Under the pieces are notes generated by a model. It ran no database searches, was not told the origin of the DNA, and was given only the letters and a program-made list of their open reading frames with translations. 64,000 nt of DNA from Rhypophila decipiens (Eukaryota; Ascomycota; Sordariomycetes; Sordariales; Naviculisporaceae): positions 1 to 64,000 of the forward strand of contig MU858232.1 in the NCBI GenBank assembly GCA_033297075.1, read 5' to 3'. Positions 11,744 through 24,914 of the stretch are shown in pieces; the stretch's first letter is position 1; the number at the start of each line of letters is the position of its first letter. The position numbers and the translations under genes were made by a program.

Positions 11744-14700
11744 TTCCTGGTGTACCGGTACTTGGGCAATGGGGGGTCCGTTTAGCTGCTACCAAGCAGC
11801 ATTAACGGTCGACGGTCGAGCGTTTCGAACTGGGAAGTTGCGATGATAGTGGACTGAAGGATGCGCGGCGTCTGGAAACAACGGCACATGTGAGTTTTAG
11901 CCGGGTATTTCGCTATCTATGGCGTCAGCCTCCTCCGAGGTCTGGCTTGCAGAGAAAGGTCAAAGTTCGGGGCTAGCTGGCCGGGCGTGAGCGAAGTGGA
12001 AAAGCTAACCTTTTGGTGGAAGAAACGGCTTATGAATATCGACTGGGTAGAATCCAAAAGGGGCAAAACACGGTTTCGCTGTGTGGGAGATAGGCTTCCT
12101 CCTTGCGCACTGGTTCTCCGGCTGTAATGCGTCACGAAGGGATCGGATGGATGGAAAAAGGAGAGAAACAATTGGAGCTTGTTAAGTGGGCTGTCGATCG
12201 CAAAAGATGCCGGCGTGGCAGGCAGGGTAGTACGAGTGGTAAAGTTGGGATGGTAGAGGGTACAGGCGGCACGCTTTCGAGAAGGAAGATGGTGATGTCG
12301 AGAGGAGCAATTGGGTGTGAATCAGCCACGGAGGTAGGGTATTCCAGATGCCTTAGCAATGGCAGTTCGAGAAGCAGTGAGCTCCTGGTAGGTTGGTTGA
12401 TGCTGCGTCAGTACGTAAATCTCATCTCTTTGTTGCTTCGGCCTGAGAATCATATGAGAACCCAAATCCATTGGTCAATGGCCATGGACCAGAGAGAGCA
12501 GAGTCACCGACTCCAATGCCACTACATTGCAAACATGACGATCTCAAATTACAAGCCTCTCGATGGATATGGGAAACACCATTCTGGATGGGATACACCG
12601 TTCCTTCTCAACTGGAGTGACACCAGGTCACGCCCGTGTAAGGATATATTTACACTCCCCAGGCCAGCTGAGATGGCTGGACGAACAGCTCTAGAGATGA
12701 GAAAGGAAACTCACTCGTGTTGTTGCAACTCAAAGTAGCTTCTCGCATCAAGCTTTGGAAAGGGGCGGTTAGGGTGCGACTTGGGGTCCTCGGACCGTTG
12801 TCGAGTTGGGCGTTGCGCGGCAAGTTGTGAGACTGGCTCGTAAGAAACAGATGGACGAAGGGCAAAACGACACCGGGGGCTGATTGACAGCGCGCTGGTC
12901 GTTGGACAAAAAGTGAGAGGTAGCGATAAAGTAAAATGAGGGCGTTGGCGATGATGCAAGTTTTCTCCAAAAACGAACCCGGTCGTCAAGCGGTTGCCGA
13001 TGTGACTTGGTACAAGAACCCGTACGCACACCGTGTTGGCCGTTTCGATATTGACTGGTCCAAATTATCGGCTCGGAAGGGGTGTTGGTTTGAAGAGGCG
13101 CCGTGGAAAGGAAGGGTAACACACACACACACGTTCAAGAACGCGGAGGGGAAGGAAGGAGTGGTTGAGGGAAGAGAAAAAAAATTGTCCGATTAATCAA
13201 ATGATCAATGCTACTGAAAACTGGCAGCAGCGAGTTGCAAAAAGACGGCGGCGCGCAGAGAAGCAGCAACTGTGATGAGCAGGGGCATCTGCCAATAACC
13301 AAATAGGTCTGGCGCCGTTACAAGCTACCGACACCCTTAACTAAACTTCTTGCCAATTTCTTTTTGGCCTTTGGAGCTAGCCAAGACAAGCTGGCAGGTG
13401 AGGCCGAGATACCCCTGATTCTTCAAGTGCAAAAGTCGAAATCCGTGATAACAAATATCTCGGATTTCCATCAATTGCATTTCGAGGTTTCAATCCGTGA
13501 TGTTGATATGGAGAGCAACGTCACCAGCTACTGGAGCTCCATCTCAGAGCTCCTACAGCACATGGCTTGAATGGTAGTCCTCTCATGTTTATGTGGAAGG
13601 TACCGACTACCGAGTACCGTCCCCTGAGAAGGCTGGGCACGGAGGATGGGATGGGTGCAGTCCAACAACAGCGTTCCACTGCATCTGGAGCGATTCTTCA
13701 GCATCGATCAAGTTTTCTTCAACGATCCAACAACAAAGCAGCTGCCAGCGAGCCTCCTGCCAGCCAGCTCTCCTTGCCTTCCCCAGACCTGACTTTCTCA
13801 GGTGGGTTCTCTGATTTTAGAAAAGTCGGGTCCCGCCGCGACCTGTGGCCCCCCTTTTCGTTGCAGAGACGACGCGGCCAATCACAAGTCAAGAATCACA
13901 CCAGCTTCAACGGGTGACATCTTGTCGGCTTTTGAAGGTGGGCCGCCGCCGCCGCCGCCTTCAAACCACTCGGCACCAGGTCTCAACGCTCTTTTGCTTC
14001 ATGCTTTCCGTCCTCGACCGGTCTCCTTGGAAGGAGACGTAGGCACCTAACAAGTACTTCGAGATATTGTCTAAGTGAATCCCAGTCTTCATGGGATATG
14101 TCCCGAGACATACATCGGCCTTGGATTCAAAAGCCACGTGTGGTGTACAAGTTTTGCGTGGAGATGGTGTTTCATTACCGGGAAAGAAAAAAAGATGAAC
14201 AATTTAAGCTTTGACAAAACAAAATCTGCAATCAGTGCGTTGCGTTGCACTTATGCAATCCAGATTCAGACAAGGGAGATGATCATGATCGGTTTGTTTG
14301 TTTGACGGCCCTTCCAGAAGCTCAATCCGTTCTTGCTTCTTTCTTTTCTGGGGGCAGATCTCGAAGCTCCGTTTCTTGTGGGGACGGGGAAAATGGGGAC
14401 GCCATCCTTGTTTCACATTGAGACAGGCACCCCGGCATTCAAGCCAAGACCCTTATGGGGGCCCCCAAGTGGGTCTTTTGTTTTCCTGTCGTGCCTTATC
14501 GTTTATCGGACCCTTCAACAACGGCTGGCCTTGTTCATCACAGCATCTCGGAGAGTGAATCACTGAACTTGGTAGCTTTTATCTCTCCAAGTATACACTA
14601 GGCTTACTACCTGAGCACGGTCAATATTAGATGTCATATAATGTGCTCATATGTAAAGTACATAGTGCTGTAGATATCTTCTCCTTCTTATCAGTTATAG

Positions 14701-16153
14701 AATGTATAAAAGAAACTCTGACAGATCTCGTGATTCTCGTCTCGCCGTGCCCAACAGTCCTGAAAAGAACAACACAAGATTCCATACGAGCAGCATATTG
14801 CCAAGTCAATATATAATTAGTCCACGTTTACGAGGAATTTAAACACGCGGTGGTACGTCTCACAGATTCAGGGCCAGGGTCAATGAACAAAAGGCGGTGG
14901 ATGGGTGTACTGTACAGTCCATTTCACACACCCCATTTCTCGCACCAGTTTGAGTGGTTGAGAGGCCTGGGAAATGTTCAAGCTGCCTCCTCGGTGGGAT
15001 GCGTCATTCATATTGAGATCCTCTCTCTCTTTGGGCTTTTCGCAGCCTGCTTTCGTCTCCATATAGCTAAAATCCGACGAATGATATGACCCCAAGACCG
15101 GGAATGAGCAAAATGCTAGATACATGTGAGATCGTCGGGACACATATGGGTGGGTTTTGTAGAAGCCGCGTGGGTTCTTCAGCCCAGGTTCCCGAACCCT
15201 CGGTAGCCTTAAGCCGACAAGCTTTAAGCCACGGGTACTCTTTTCAGTTCAAGGTGGTCTTTGGATGGCAGCTCGGGCAGTCTAAAGTATACGGAGCAGT
15301 GAGTCACAGTAAGAGCTCCGGGCGTCATCGTATCATGCTTTCACAGTGGGCAACCTTCAAACCCCATCAGCCGAGGAAGAGGTCATGATGTGTTATTGGG
15401 CATATAAATACATTAGGTGAAGTTCGCATACAAGCTTGGACAGTCGAAAATATATAAAAGCTACTTGAATTATTCGTTTGGCATCAAGGTCGACAATTGA
15501 GGGTATATACAGATAGATATATAAACAATGACAGAAGAAAGTGACCAATATTGACAGAATATGTGGTCATGATACTCGGAGAAAGAGAGGGTAGAAAAAA
15601 GACAAGAGGCAAGGACAACATGATGATTTCCTCATGAATGTGTACCCGAACCGGCAACAGGCAAACAAATAACCGAGAAAATCAGAGCCCAGTGATCTAG
15701 ACTGAAGACATCAAGAAGATTTCCCAGCAAACAGGCCCCACGGGACCCTTTCAGTTATTAATATTGGACGAAGATACTGAAAATCTCCTCGTCCATCCAG
15801 ACCGTACAAAGAAAAAAACTTGGCGAAACAAATGCATGGATCTGTGGTCATATGTGCTTCTTGATATAATCGCACATCATAACGGCCCAATGTTATGTGG
15901 CCTTGATGAGAAAGACCTCAGTGCATACAGATGCCCAGGAGAAAGAGTGAAAAAAGATATGGAAGTGAAAAGAGTCAGCCAACCGAGGCGACCCGTATGT
16001 ATCAGCTTCTCTCCCAAGAAAATTGGAATCTCTCAGCGCTGACGGCTGATCAGTATCCGTGGTCAAAAGAGTTACTTTTTCAACAGCAAATAATCAAACC
16101 CCAAAACGCCAATGTGACAGTGCCGATACCCGTCTTCTATCATGTTCCTTCTC
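11744..16153. other. 4.4-kb intergenic region
   Basis: This contains the promoter and 5' UTR of aspE (minus) at its left end and the 3' flank of palI at its right end. There are short simple repeats: an (AC) run near 13120-13131 and a GCC run near 13950-13962. No frame on either strand could be spliced into a recognisable protein. Confidence 0.55.
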
Positions 16154-18360
16154 TCAAAGAGGCCTTGGTAGATAAGCACTTCCGGGTATCATGTTACCTC
16201 CTCCGCCGGCTGCTCTCGAAGGATTGCCGCGGCCTGGGAGTTCAAAATCTGGGTTGGAATTCAGAAGCATGTCGTTGCGGTTAACAGGCCGCCGGGGTAT
16301 CACGCTGCCACCGTAGCTGCCGCTGTTGGGCATTGCTGGAGGCGGTGGGTTCCACCGGGGATTGATGCCCCGTTGGGAAATAGAAGTAAAGGTAGAACGC
16401 TCAGATTCTGTCGGGCTGCGGGCCCCTTCGGGAATAGACTCGTAGGAGTTAGTTGCTTGAATAGGAGGAGGCGTTGTTTTACGAATGGGTGGCACTTCGG
16501 CGAAGCGGGGATCCACGTCTTCGTAGTACTCACCGGCGCTCGGGGCTGGTGGTTGCGGCGCAGGGCTTCCGCGAATCGGCGGCGGTTCCATGTTACGGTT
16601 CACGTTCAACGGCGAAGGTACCGAGGGGGAGTTTCTCCCTGGTCCCTGGTTCCAAGCTTGCCTGGGAGGTACGTATGCACTGAAAGAAGTCAGTACGATA
16701 CTGCATTTTCAGATCGTGAAGAGGTGAATGTGGAAACTTACTCCTCTGGTTGGCTATACCTGCTCGCCTCACTCCTAAATGTGTCGTGCCGGTCAGATGT
16801 TGACGTCCTCGCTTGCTGCATAGCGAGCATTCCGGCAACGTCTGCATCGCTGTCCCGAATGCCGTACTGTCCATAGCCACGGGGAGATTGTGCTGTTCCA
16901 GGTCCCGCGTCCATTTCCACTGCATTCATTGGCGACGCAACACGGTGGTCATCGACACCTGGGAGTGGCGGAGGAGACTCAGCTCGAGGAAGCCCATCGC
17001 TATCAGCGTTATACGGCGTGTAGTTATCCGCAGGAGGCGGCGCGTTCATGTATCCTGGGGCTGCAGACGAAGCAGGGGATGGTTGCCTCATGCCGTAGGG
17101 GGCTGCAGCGTAGCCCATACCGGGCGACGGCCTCCTATCATAGCTTGGCGGCGGTGGCCGCCCACCCCTCATTGATCCTCGTGAAGGGGGCCCGTAGCCA
17201 CCCCTATTCCCAGGCGGCGGTGGCCTATAACCTCCGCGGCCTGGCGGCCCGTAACCTCGGCCATTCGGGGAAGGTGACCCATAGCCGCCAGGACCACCTC
17301 TTCCGGGCGCCCCATATCCACCGCGTCCCCGGTAACCTCCAGGAGGCCCCATTCCTCCTCTTCCCCTCGTGTTCATTTGTTCCATCGAAGGGCCTCTCCG
17401 AGCCCCATATGCATCTTGCGGCGGGAGTGGATTTCCATACTCATCCACAGCAACCGGGGTATTGGACATAGATCGGCGCGGTGCATTTTCCATAGGCATA
17501 GGGCTCACGGACGCATCGTTCACGTACGTGTTTGACCCATCTGACGGGCTCCTCGCGGTAAGGGGAACCCTTTCGTCGCTACTTCGATCATCTTTCTTTT
17601 CGAAAGCGGCGAACTCGGGTAATTTGTCAGTGCCACCATTGGCCCCGCTTATCATTGGGATAGTTGGTTGGACCGGAACTGGAGGTGCGACCACAATTTC
17701 CTGGGCTTGTCGGTTGTAAAAGTTCTCGCCACTCATCTCGGCGTTCTCGGCGATGCGCTTCTTCCTTGCTTTCCTGCTGACGACAGTTCGTCGCATAGCA
17801 CAGGAGACCAATCCACTCATAGCAACTAGAATGGTAGCGGCGAGCACTATGTAAGACCCCCAGGCCATATGGGGAACGAAAAGAAGAACATCGACCAGGA
17901 AGCACAGCAGGCAGAGAAGAAAGTTGACGATGCCCACCACAAACAGGAATAAAAGGTACCTGGCCGAGTGAGACGGTGAATGAAAGTGGGCGATCATGGC
18001 CATAACAAACATGACCAAGGTTATGAGCGCCGCAACAGGGTGAACAATCAGGACGGCTGAAAGTGTGCCACGAGTCTCAGAATTGAGGTTGAATCCCTTC
18101 GAGTCGGGCGATGTAAGGACGACTAGGCAATACTTAGTAAACAAACCATAATTTGGCGTAAAAAAGCACTTACACGAATCATAGCCAATCTCTATAGGGC
18201 TACATTTGTCGTTCTCGCAGTATCCGAAGACGCCGAAATTGAATCCATGGAAACTGCCAAGCGGCACAGCCTTGATGATCGGAGTAGACAGAACGGAGAG
18301 GAGGAGGAGGCAAAAGGCCGCGAAGAGCAGCGCCGACAACGGTGTTGCCGGGCGTAACAT
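16154..18360 (-). CDS. palI: pH-response regulator PalI/Rim9
   Basis: The exons are 18360-18174, 18122-16742 and 16679-16154, giving 697 aa. PalI/Rim9 is a plasma-membrane helper of the ambient-pH sensor PalH in the Pal/Rim pathway that activates PacC. Features: an N-terminal membrane segment (SALLFAAFCLLLLSVLST), an extracellular loop with GVFGYCENDKCSPIEIGYDS, then three more membrane helices (around AVLIVHPVAALITLVMFVM, YLLFLFVVGIVNFLLCLL and GSYIVLAATILVAMSGLVS), followed by a long cytoplasmic tail. The tail is glycine/proline/arginine-rich with repeated GRGGY/GPPGRGGY units and ends in a proline-rich third exon (joined at QPE-DAYVPP). The first intron is 51 bp, has no in-frame stop and lies in the loop. 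The four-helix N terminus with the fungal PalI-type start makes the family call strong. Confidence 0.9.
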
Positions 18361-19733
18361 TTTGCTTGCAAGGCTCTGGCGCCGAAGACTGTGGTCAATG
18401 CAGTGCCAGCGTCTTCAAGACGCGGGCAAGTAGAAAAGCCGGCCAATCACCAAATCGAATTATTCCAGCTGGCCGAGCAGGCGTGCTGAGAGGTTTAACG
18501 CGGAAACCGATGAGAACGAGTTTTGGAGGACATGCGATAGTCCGGCGGGGAAAGCGAGCGTGATGCCTCAGAACGTTGGTGAAAGAATGATTTACTTGGT
18601 CGAAGATTTCCAGTCGGCTGCGACAACATGAACGTAAATTTCGTGTATTTCGTGATTTGGGCGAGATGAGACACCAGAATCGTTAACCCCTTCAATTGAC
18701 GGTGGTCCGGTCGGCGGTCCGCTTCGAAAGGTGCGCGAATGATATTTCTCGTTCGTCGACCAAAGCGTCGAGTTCAAGTTGGAAAAAAGGAGTCGGGAAA
18801 AAGTTGGAGCGATCAATCGGACGGTTCGAGGTGAATTACAGCGAGCGAAGTGGTAGTCGAGGGTGAACGCTTTCGCTCGCCATGAGGTGATGCGATGCAA
18901 TGATGAGGTGGCAGAGTGCAGGACAGAAGGGATGGATCAATCGAAGGACCACACTGCTTGGGGGCCCGGGCAGCGTCAGTGGAAGGGTGGGAAGCCCATG
19001 CGGCCACAGGCAAGTCGGGCCTGGAAATGCGGAGCGGCAAGCAGTTAGCGTAGGTCTTGGCTTCCTACCTACTGAATAGGCTACGCCGCTACAGCTGCAA
19101 AGCCACCAAACCGTTCAAGCATTTACGACACCGGCACCAATGCAAGACCCCAGACTCCAGGCAAGGAAGGTGCAAGGAAGGAAGCTGCCCCCCAAAAGTC
19201 GAAGACCAACAAGGTACATTTTCATTGGCAGAAACTTTGTATACATCGTGAAATTTTTGAAGCAGATGAGGACAAGAATAAATATGAATTGATCTTGTCC
19301 TTTGCAGTACTCGAGTATTTGAGCCTTCTATTCCCAGGATACCAGGCCGGGAACCACGCTCTCAGTGATTTGGCCCCCGGTGGTGGCTAATAATGCTTTA
19401 ATCTTCCTGAGTAGCACCACCCACACTGCTGGGTAACCTTTCTCCCAAACGCCTCATTACAGCTCGATGCAGCATCAGCATCAGGAAGCGAGAGGAGCAC
19501 GAGGAGCGAACAAGTCATGCGAGAGATGCCCCAGAAGCTTGTTTGTCTCCAAAGGCGCCAATTCTTCCACCTTGGAATTTGATGATCTCACCCGTTCTCC
19601 GGGGAAACCGGTTTGTTGGTATGTCTTGTAAAGGGAGGGAGCTGGAAAAGTATTTGATACTAGTGTTGCCATGGCTTGAAAGCCACGACTCAGAATCTGA
19701 AAAGAACCAACGAAATTCAACACATTAATCTCT
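18361..19733. other. palI upstream region, no gene seen
   Basis: This is the promoter side of palI (minus strand), followed by sequence with only short random frames. Nothing recognisable was found up to the AT-rich block. Confidence 0.55.
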
Positions 19734-20488
19734 ATAGTAATTTCTTACATTTTGTAGTGGCTAGAAAAGAAAAGTTAAAACAATAAAAGTACTAGATACT
19801 AATACTAAGAAGAAGTATAATATAAAAAACTAATATATTACTATTAAATTTAACTTTAAATAACTATACTAGTAAGAGTTATAAACTAATAAGTTATTAG
19901 TTATTTTAACTTTAAAAATCTTAAACTTTATTAGAAGAAGTAGATATATAAACTTAGAATTTTCTAAAATTAATTATTTTCTTATTTATTAATATAAATA
20001 TAAGACTTAATTAATAAGAATAAAAAACTAAAATATAGAATTTTCTTATTTAAAAATTATATTTAATTAAAAATTATATAAAATAATATTATATAAATAA
20101 AAAACCTATATAGAACTACTTATTATTTATTATAAGAAGTTTATAACTATACTACTATTAAAACTATTAGTAATACTTCTAATCTTTATTAAAATAGTAT
20201 AAACTATATATTTATTATTAAATAATAATTATTAAGTCTTAATATTTAAATATAAAACTCTTAAAGAGTAATAATATTAAAAGAAAATCTAACTTTTAAA
20301 AGAAGAAGATAAAGGGTTTTAAAGCTTTATAACGAATTATAAGTAAATTAAAGGATAGTTAATTAAACTAAGGGAGAGAATTATAGAATTATATATTATA
20401 TATAAGAATAATTAGAGGACTAGGTAGTAGGGATATATATAATTAGAGCGCCCCCCCCCTAGACAAAGCCGAGGGATAGTAATTTCTT
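19734..20488. repeat. Extreme AT block (RIP relic) bracketed by 13-bp direct repeats
   Basis: Between 19747 and 20475 the sequence is almost entirely A and T with frequent TAT/TTA/ATA words and no open frame. It switches abruptly to normal composition after a run of C at 20450-20459. The word ATAGTAATTTCTT occurs at 19734-19746 and again at 20476-20488, directly at the two edges. This looks like a transposable element that inserted and was then destroyed by RIP; the flanking repeat may be a target-site duplication, although 13 bp is unusual and AT-richness raises the odds of chance. Confidence 0.65.
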
Positions 20489-22749
20489 GCCCCTACAGGC
20501 AAATTCACACGTCGCTGCCGTGGCGCATGAGTAGCCTAATAACGCTGGTGATGGATTTGGGAAGCGACGACGTCCCGCGAAAGGGGCATTATCAACTCTT
20601 ATGCTATGCATTACACGACTTGTCGCTGGAAGACTCTTGAGCTTGTCCCGCTCACCCCTTTAATATAGTGTAGATCCACGAATTTTAACTCTTGTCATGA
20701 TATCGGGCCTAACATTAAGCTTATGTCACCTTGAAGCTGAGTGGCACTCTGCCACGCGCCCCCTCCTTTCCCTTTTCCGCCTGCTTCTCCACCATGGTAG
20801 AGGCCAAGATAACGAAGCTTTCCACGTCCCCATTTCTTGCCGTCAAGATCTCGGGGTGGCATTTTCTCGGCCACGGTTTCTCGATCCAGTAGGTCGGGAT
20901 GCGGGAGGAGCTCCCCTTTTGGCTAAATCGACTTCGACATCTTTTACTAGTGTGATTAGCGAAGGAGGGTTCGAGACCAGTGTTGGACTGGGCGAGAGTC
21001 GCTGCGATGAATCCATTAAGATTTTATATTCTGAACCTCACATCAATGTCTCTCATTTTCAGCTGCACCCGCCAAATACTGGGTACGGTCCGTGGGCATT
21101 GAGATAGAGTTTGTTTTTGAAACTGAGGTCGGTTGACATTTCGCATGGTTTCCGTCACTCTCCCAGCCACCTGGCACGGTTCTATCGACTGGACAACCAG
21201 CGTAACAATATTGGTATGCTTGATATCGCAAGATGCGACGGAGATTTTGCTCCGTCAAGAGAAGGAGATACGCCCTCATTAGATATAAGCGGTCCATCAC
21301 AGTGGTAAAGTTTAAACCCAACTACTTTATTACCTTCTCATCGAGACACCCAAAGAATGTCAAATGTTAAGCCCAACAAGCTGTTTGGTGGCCGCCTCTG
21401 ACTTCATGACTTCAAAACAGGTTATCAAAATGCTTTGGAAAGGGCAACTGGCTTTCAATAACACACCATCGGGGCCAGACACCGCGTCCGCGAGGAAGAA
21501 AAAGAATTTTCTTTAGCGATATTTGGGATATTAACCGATGTCGTGTGCTTTATTCGCCTGCATTTCCCGCACCTGCTTGGTTCCCTGTTTTTTACCTCAA
21601 GACCCGAGAAACGTTTTCACAAATCGAAAGCGCGTTTGACAGTTGGCTTTATGACAAAATTAATATGCTGCCCTATGCAGCTTTCTGTAAGACCGAAAGA
21701 GATCCGAACTTGCGCAAGGTCAGTCCGCTCATAAGATGAGATGGGTCGACGACATGCAAGGAAAAAGGGGCACTGGTTACTTGTGTACGAGTCGATTGTT
21801 ACGGTAACAATGCCATTTTGATAGCGGTCAGAAAGAAAGAAATCCATTGAAAAAAAACCTCTGGGGTGGGATTCGGGGGAAGGGTTCATCCGGTTGTTGG
21901 AGATCTGGTGATATGCGCATGATGGTATTCTTATCTGATGTCAGAGACTTGGAGCATTGTTTGGTGTGAGTGTTAGGGCGGTACCTTGATATGCTGCAAA
22001 TGCTCATTTTAAAGACGGTACTATACGTCCGTACTATTACAGGTTTCACCAGCCACCATTGAGATTCACCAGTGCTTGAGCTAATCCCGGCTTCGGATCT
22101 CTTTAGTTCCTGGCATTGGCAAAGCACCTGGGTCAGATGAAAGGGAACTTCCATCCTTAAAATTATATATGTGTTTGACACCCGTGGCTCCTCAGACCTA
22201 ACAATAGTTTCTCACGATCTCGGAAACAAGCCGGATGCGCGTCCAGCTCGGCTGTCGTTGGGTTGTCCACATCGCGACCTACGTTATCGGCGGTCGGTAT
22301 TCTTGGAGTTCGTAAAGAGAGGCCGTGCAGGCCTGTTCCACGCTTCTAGATTGGCAAATCGGTGACTAGGGGGAGTCCGGATTGTAGATCCGGGTTGGCT
22401 TTTACTCGGCGGCAGCGTGGGCAGTCTCGGCGTTACGGGCCTGGAGCGGCAAGATGTGGGTCTCGGGCCTAAGCCAAGCCAACGGCCGCTCTTCCGAACA
22501 TCGTCATCATCAGCTTTGCCGCTTTCACCGAAGTCTCCGACATCCTCACTCTGTGAAAGTCTTGCATTCATCCTTTGTTGTGCATTGCTGGCGTGTAATT
22601 TGGTTGTTATTCTGTCTAATATACAGTAATTCATTTCTTCCATTTGCCCTTGATTACATCAGAGCGACCATTTTCCAAGTACTGAGGCGAGAATCACACA
22701 GTGCTGCGATATAACGTCTCGCACTCTGTCTCACCTGCGCCCAGGCGCC
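20489..22749. other. 2.3 kb without recognisable gene
   Basis: The composition is normal but frames are short and give no known motif. The right end will contain the promoter of the ABC1-family gene that starts at 22750. Confidence 0.5.
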
Positions 22750-24914
22750 ATGCTGTCTCGAACAGCCGGCAAGATATCAAATAGCAGATCAATATCATGT
22801 AGCATACGGTCCCCTTGCTTGCGCCAATCGCGCCTCTTACAAACACCGCGCCTCCCGACCTCCCGCACCCTCTCCTCGACGGCGACGCGGAGCCATCCCA
22901 CCGGTGCAGGCGGCCCCTTCGAACCGCTCCGTCCCCCGTCACCTTCAAACCTTGGCGCACCCAGAGCAGCACGAAGCTTCCATCGCACCCAGAAATGGCT
23001 ACGACGCCTCCTCATACTCTCAGCCCTGTCCGGGACGGGCTATCTCATTGACGAGTACGTCTACGCTTCGGGCATCCGCCGGTCACTGAACACCTTTGGG
23101 CTTGGCCTTCTTGTTGCGGCCGACTACAAACTCAACTTCCGCGCGGAACCCATCCTCCCTCTCACGATAGGCACTACCAGCGCCGGGAAGAAGACGGAGG
23201 AAGGTGAGGGTATTCCCGAGCTCCACCGGCGCAATGCAGAACGTCTTTTCGACCTTCTACGCCACAATGGCGGACTGTACCTCAAGATTGGCCAGGCAAT
23301 CGCCATGCAGAGTGCGGTACTACCTCCTGAATTTCAGCGCATGTTCGCGCGCATGTTTGACGATGCGCCACAGGATGATTGGGAAGCGGTGGAGAAGGTA
23401 ATACGAGATGACTTTGGCGGCAGGAGCGTCGAGGAGGTGTTCGGCATAAGTTTTGCTGGGGTCGAAGGGAAGGGAGTCATGGAACGCACGGCGAAAGCGA
23501 GTGCCTCGGTCGCTCAGGTACATTGGGCAAGGTTGCCAGATGGCAGAGAGGTTGCGATCAAGATACAGAAGCCCGAGATCAAGAAGCAGATTGGGTGGGA
23601 TTTGTGGGCTTTCAAGTAAGTCGAAATGGACGGACTTTACAGTTCCTTTCCTCGCTGGTGTCGAGAACTGTTGGCTAACAATGTGTGCTCTCTAGGGTGG
23701 TTACGAAAGTGTATTCGTTGTGGTTCGACCTGCCACTCTACAGTTTGGTTCCATTCATAACAGAGCGCCTTCGTCTCGAGACAGACTTTGAGAACGAGGC
23801 GAAAAACTCGGAGCTAATGCGCCGGCTTGTAAATGAAGAGCCCAGTCTCCGCGGCAGGGTCTATGTGCCGCCCGTCTATCACGAACTCAGCTCAAGTCGT
23901 GTACTCACGACAGAGTGGATCGAAGGCATCAGACTTTGGGACAAGAACGCCATGACAAGTCCTTGGTTGGGCGGCTACGGGCAGGGTTCGGCAGGAGTAC
24001 ATGGGCAGCAGCTCGACCCGCCGGATATGGACGAAATACGCCGGGAGCTGCGGGAGAACCCAAACAGCCAGTCGTTGAAGCCAGACCGGACGGGATGGAA
24101 GGGTCGTCGCGGCAAGGGCGGCCTGGGACTTTCCACCAAAGATGTCATGACGACCATGGTGGATCTCTTCAGCTGCCAGATATTCAAATGGGGAGTGGTG
24201 CACTGCGACCCCCATCCCGGCAACATCTTCATCAGGCGATTGCCCAACGGCAAACCAGAACTGGTCCTGATCGATCACGGGCTCTACGTCTACATGAGCG
24301 ACAAGTTCCGGCGCGAGTACGGGCAGTTTTGGAAGGCGCTCATGACACTCGACAACAAGAAGATTGGCGAGGTGACGAGCGAGTGGGGCATAAGGGCAGC
24401 CGACCTGTTCGCGTCGGCCACGCTGATGAGGCCGTACGAAGGCGGCGGCCAGGAGGGCTACCACAGAAAGATGATGCGCGAGATGGAGGGCATGACGGCG
24501 AGCGAGCGGAGCTACGAGATGCAGAAGCGTATGAAGCAGGGCATCCGCGACGTGCTGGCCGACGAGGACAAGTGGCCCAAGGAGCTGATCTTTATTGGGC
24601 GCAACATGCGCATCGTGCAGGGGAACAACCAGTTCTTGGGCTCGCCTGTTAATAGGGTCAAGATGATGGGCGAGTGGGCGAGCCGGAGCTTGTTTGAGGA
24701 TAGGAATCTGCCCTGGCGGGACCGGCTGAGTAATATGTGGAGTCACGCCTTGTTCAAGGCCGTTCTCGCGCTCACTGATGTTGCTTTTTACTTTTTCAAG
24801 GTCCGGCAGTGGTTGGGCCGCGGTGGCGGCATGGAGGACGAGGTCGAGGCTAGGATGAGGGATATGGCTAGGGACTATGGAGTCGAGCTTCAGCATGATT
24901 TGTTTGAGGGGTAA
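22750..24914 (+). CDS. MCP2: Mitochondrial ABC1/ADCK1-type atypical kinase (Mcp2/Cqd2 family)
   Basis: The exons are 22750-23615 and 23696-24914 (80-bp intron), giving 694 aa. UbiB/ABC1 proteins are atypical kinase/ATPases of the mitochondrial inner membrane; the ADCK1/Mcp2 branch is linked to coenzyme Q distribution and lipid homeostasis in yeast. The N terminus is arginine/serine-rich with no acidic residues for some 40 positions, as in a matrix-targeting sequence, and a hydrophobic stretch near residues 85-105 could anchor it. ABC1 hallmarks are the KxGQ motif (K179-IGQ), an alanine/serine nucleotide loop KASASVAQVH (about 249-258), VAIK, the catalytic CDPHPGN segment and DHGLY in place of DFG. 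DHGLY and the HNGGLYLKIGQ context resemble ADCK1 more than COQ8. A linker rich in glycine and lysine sits before GLSTKDV. The branch assignment is inference. Confidence 0.85.
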
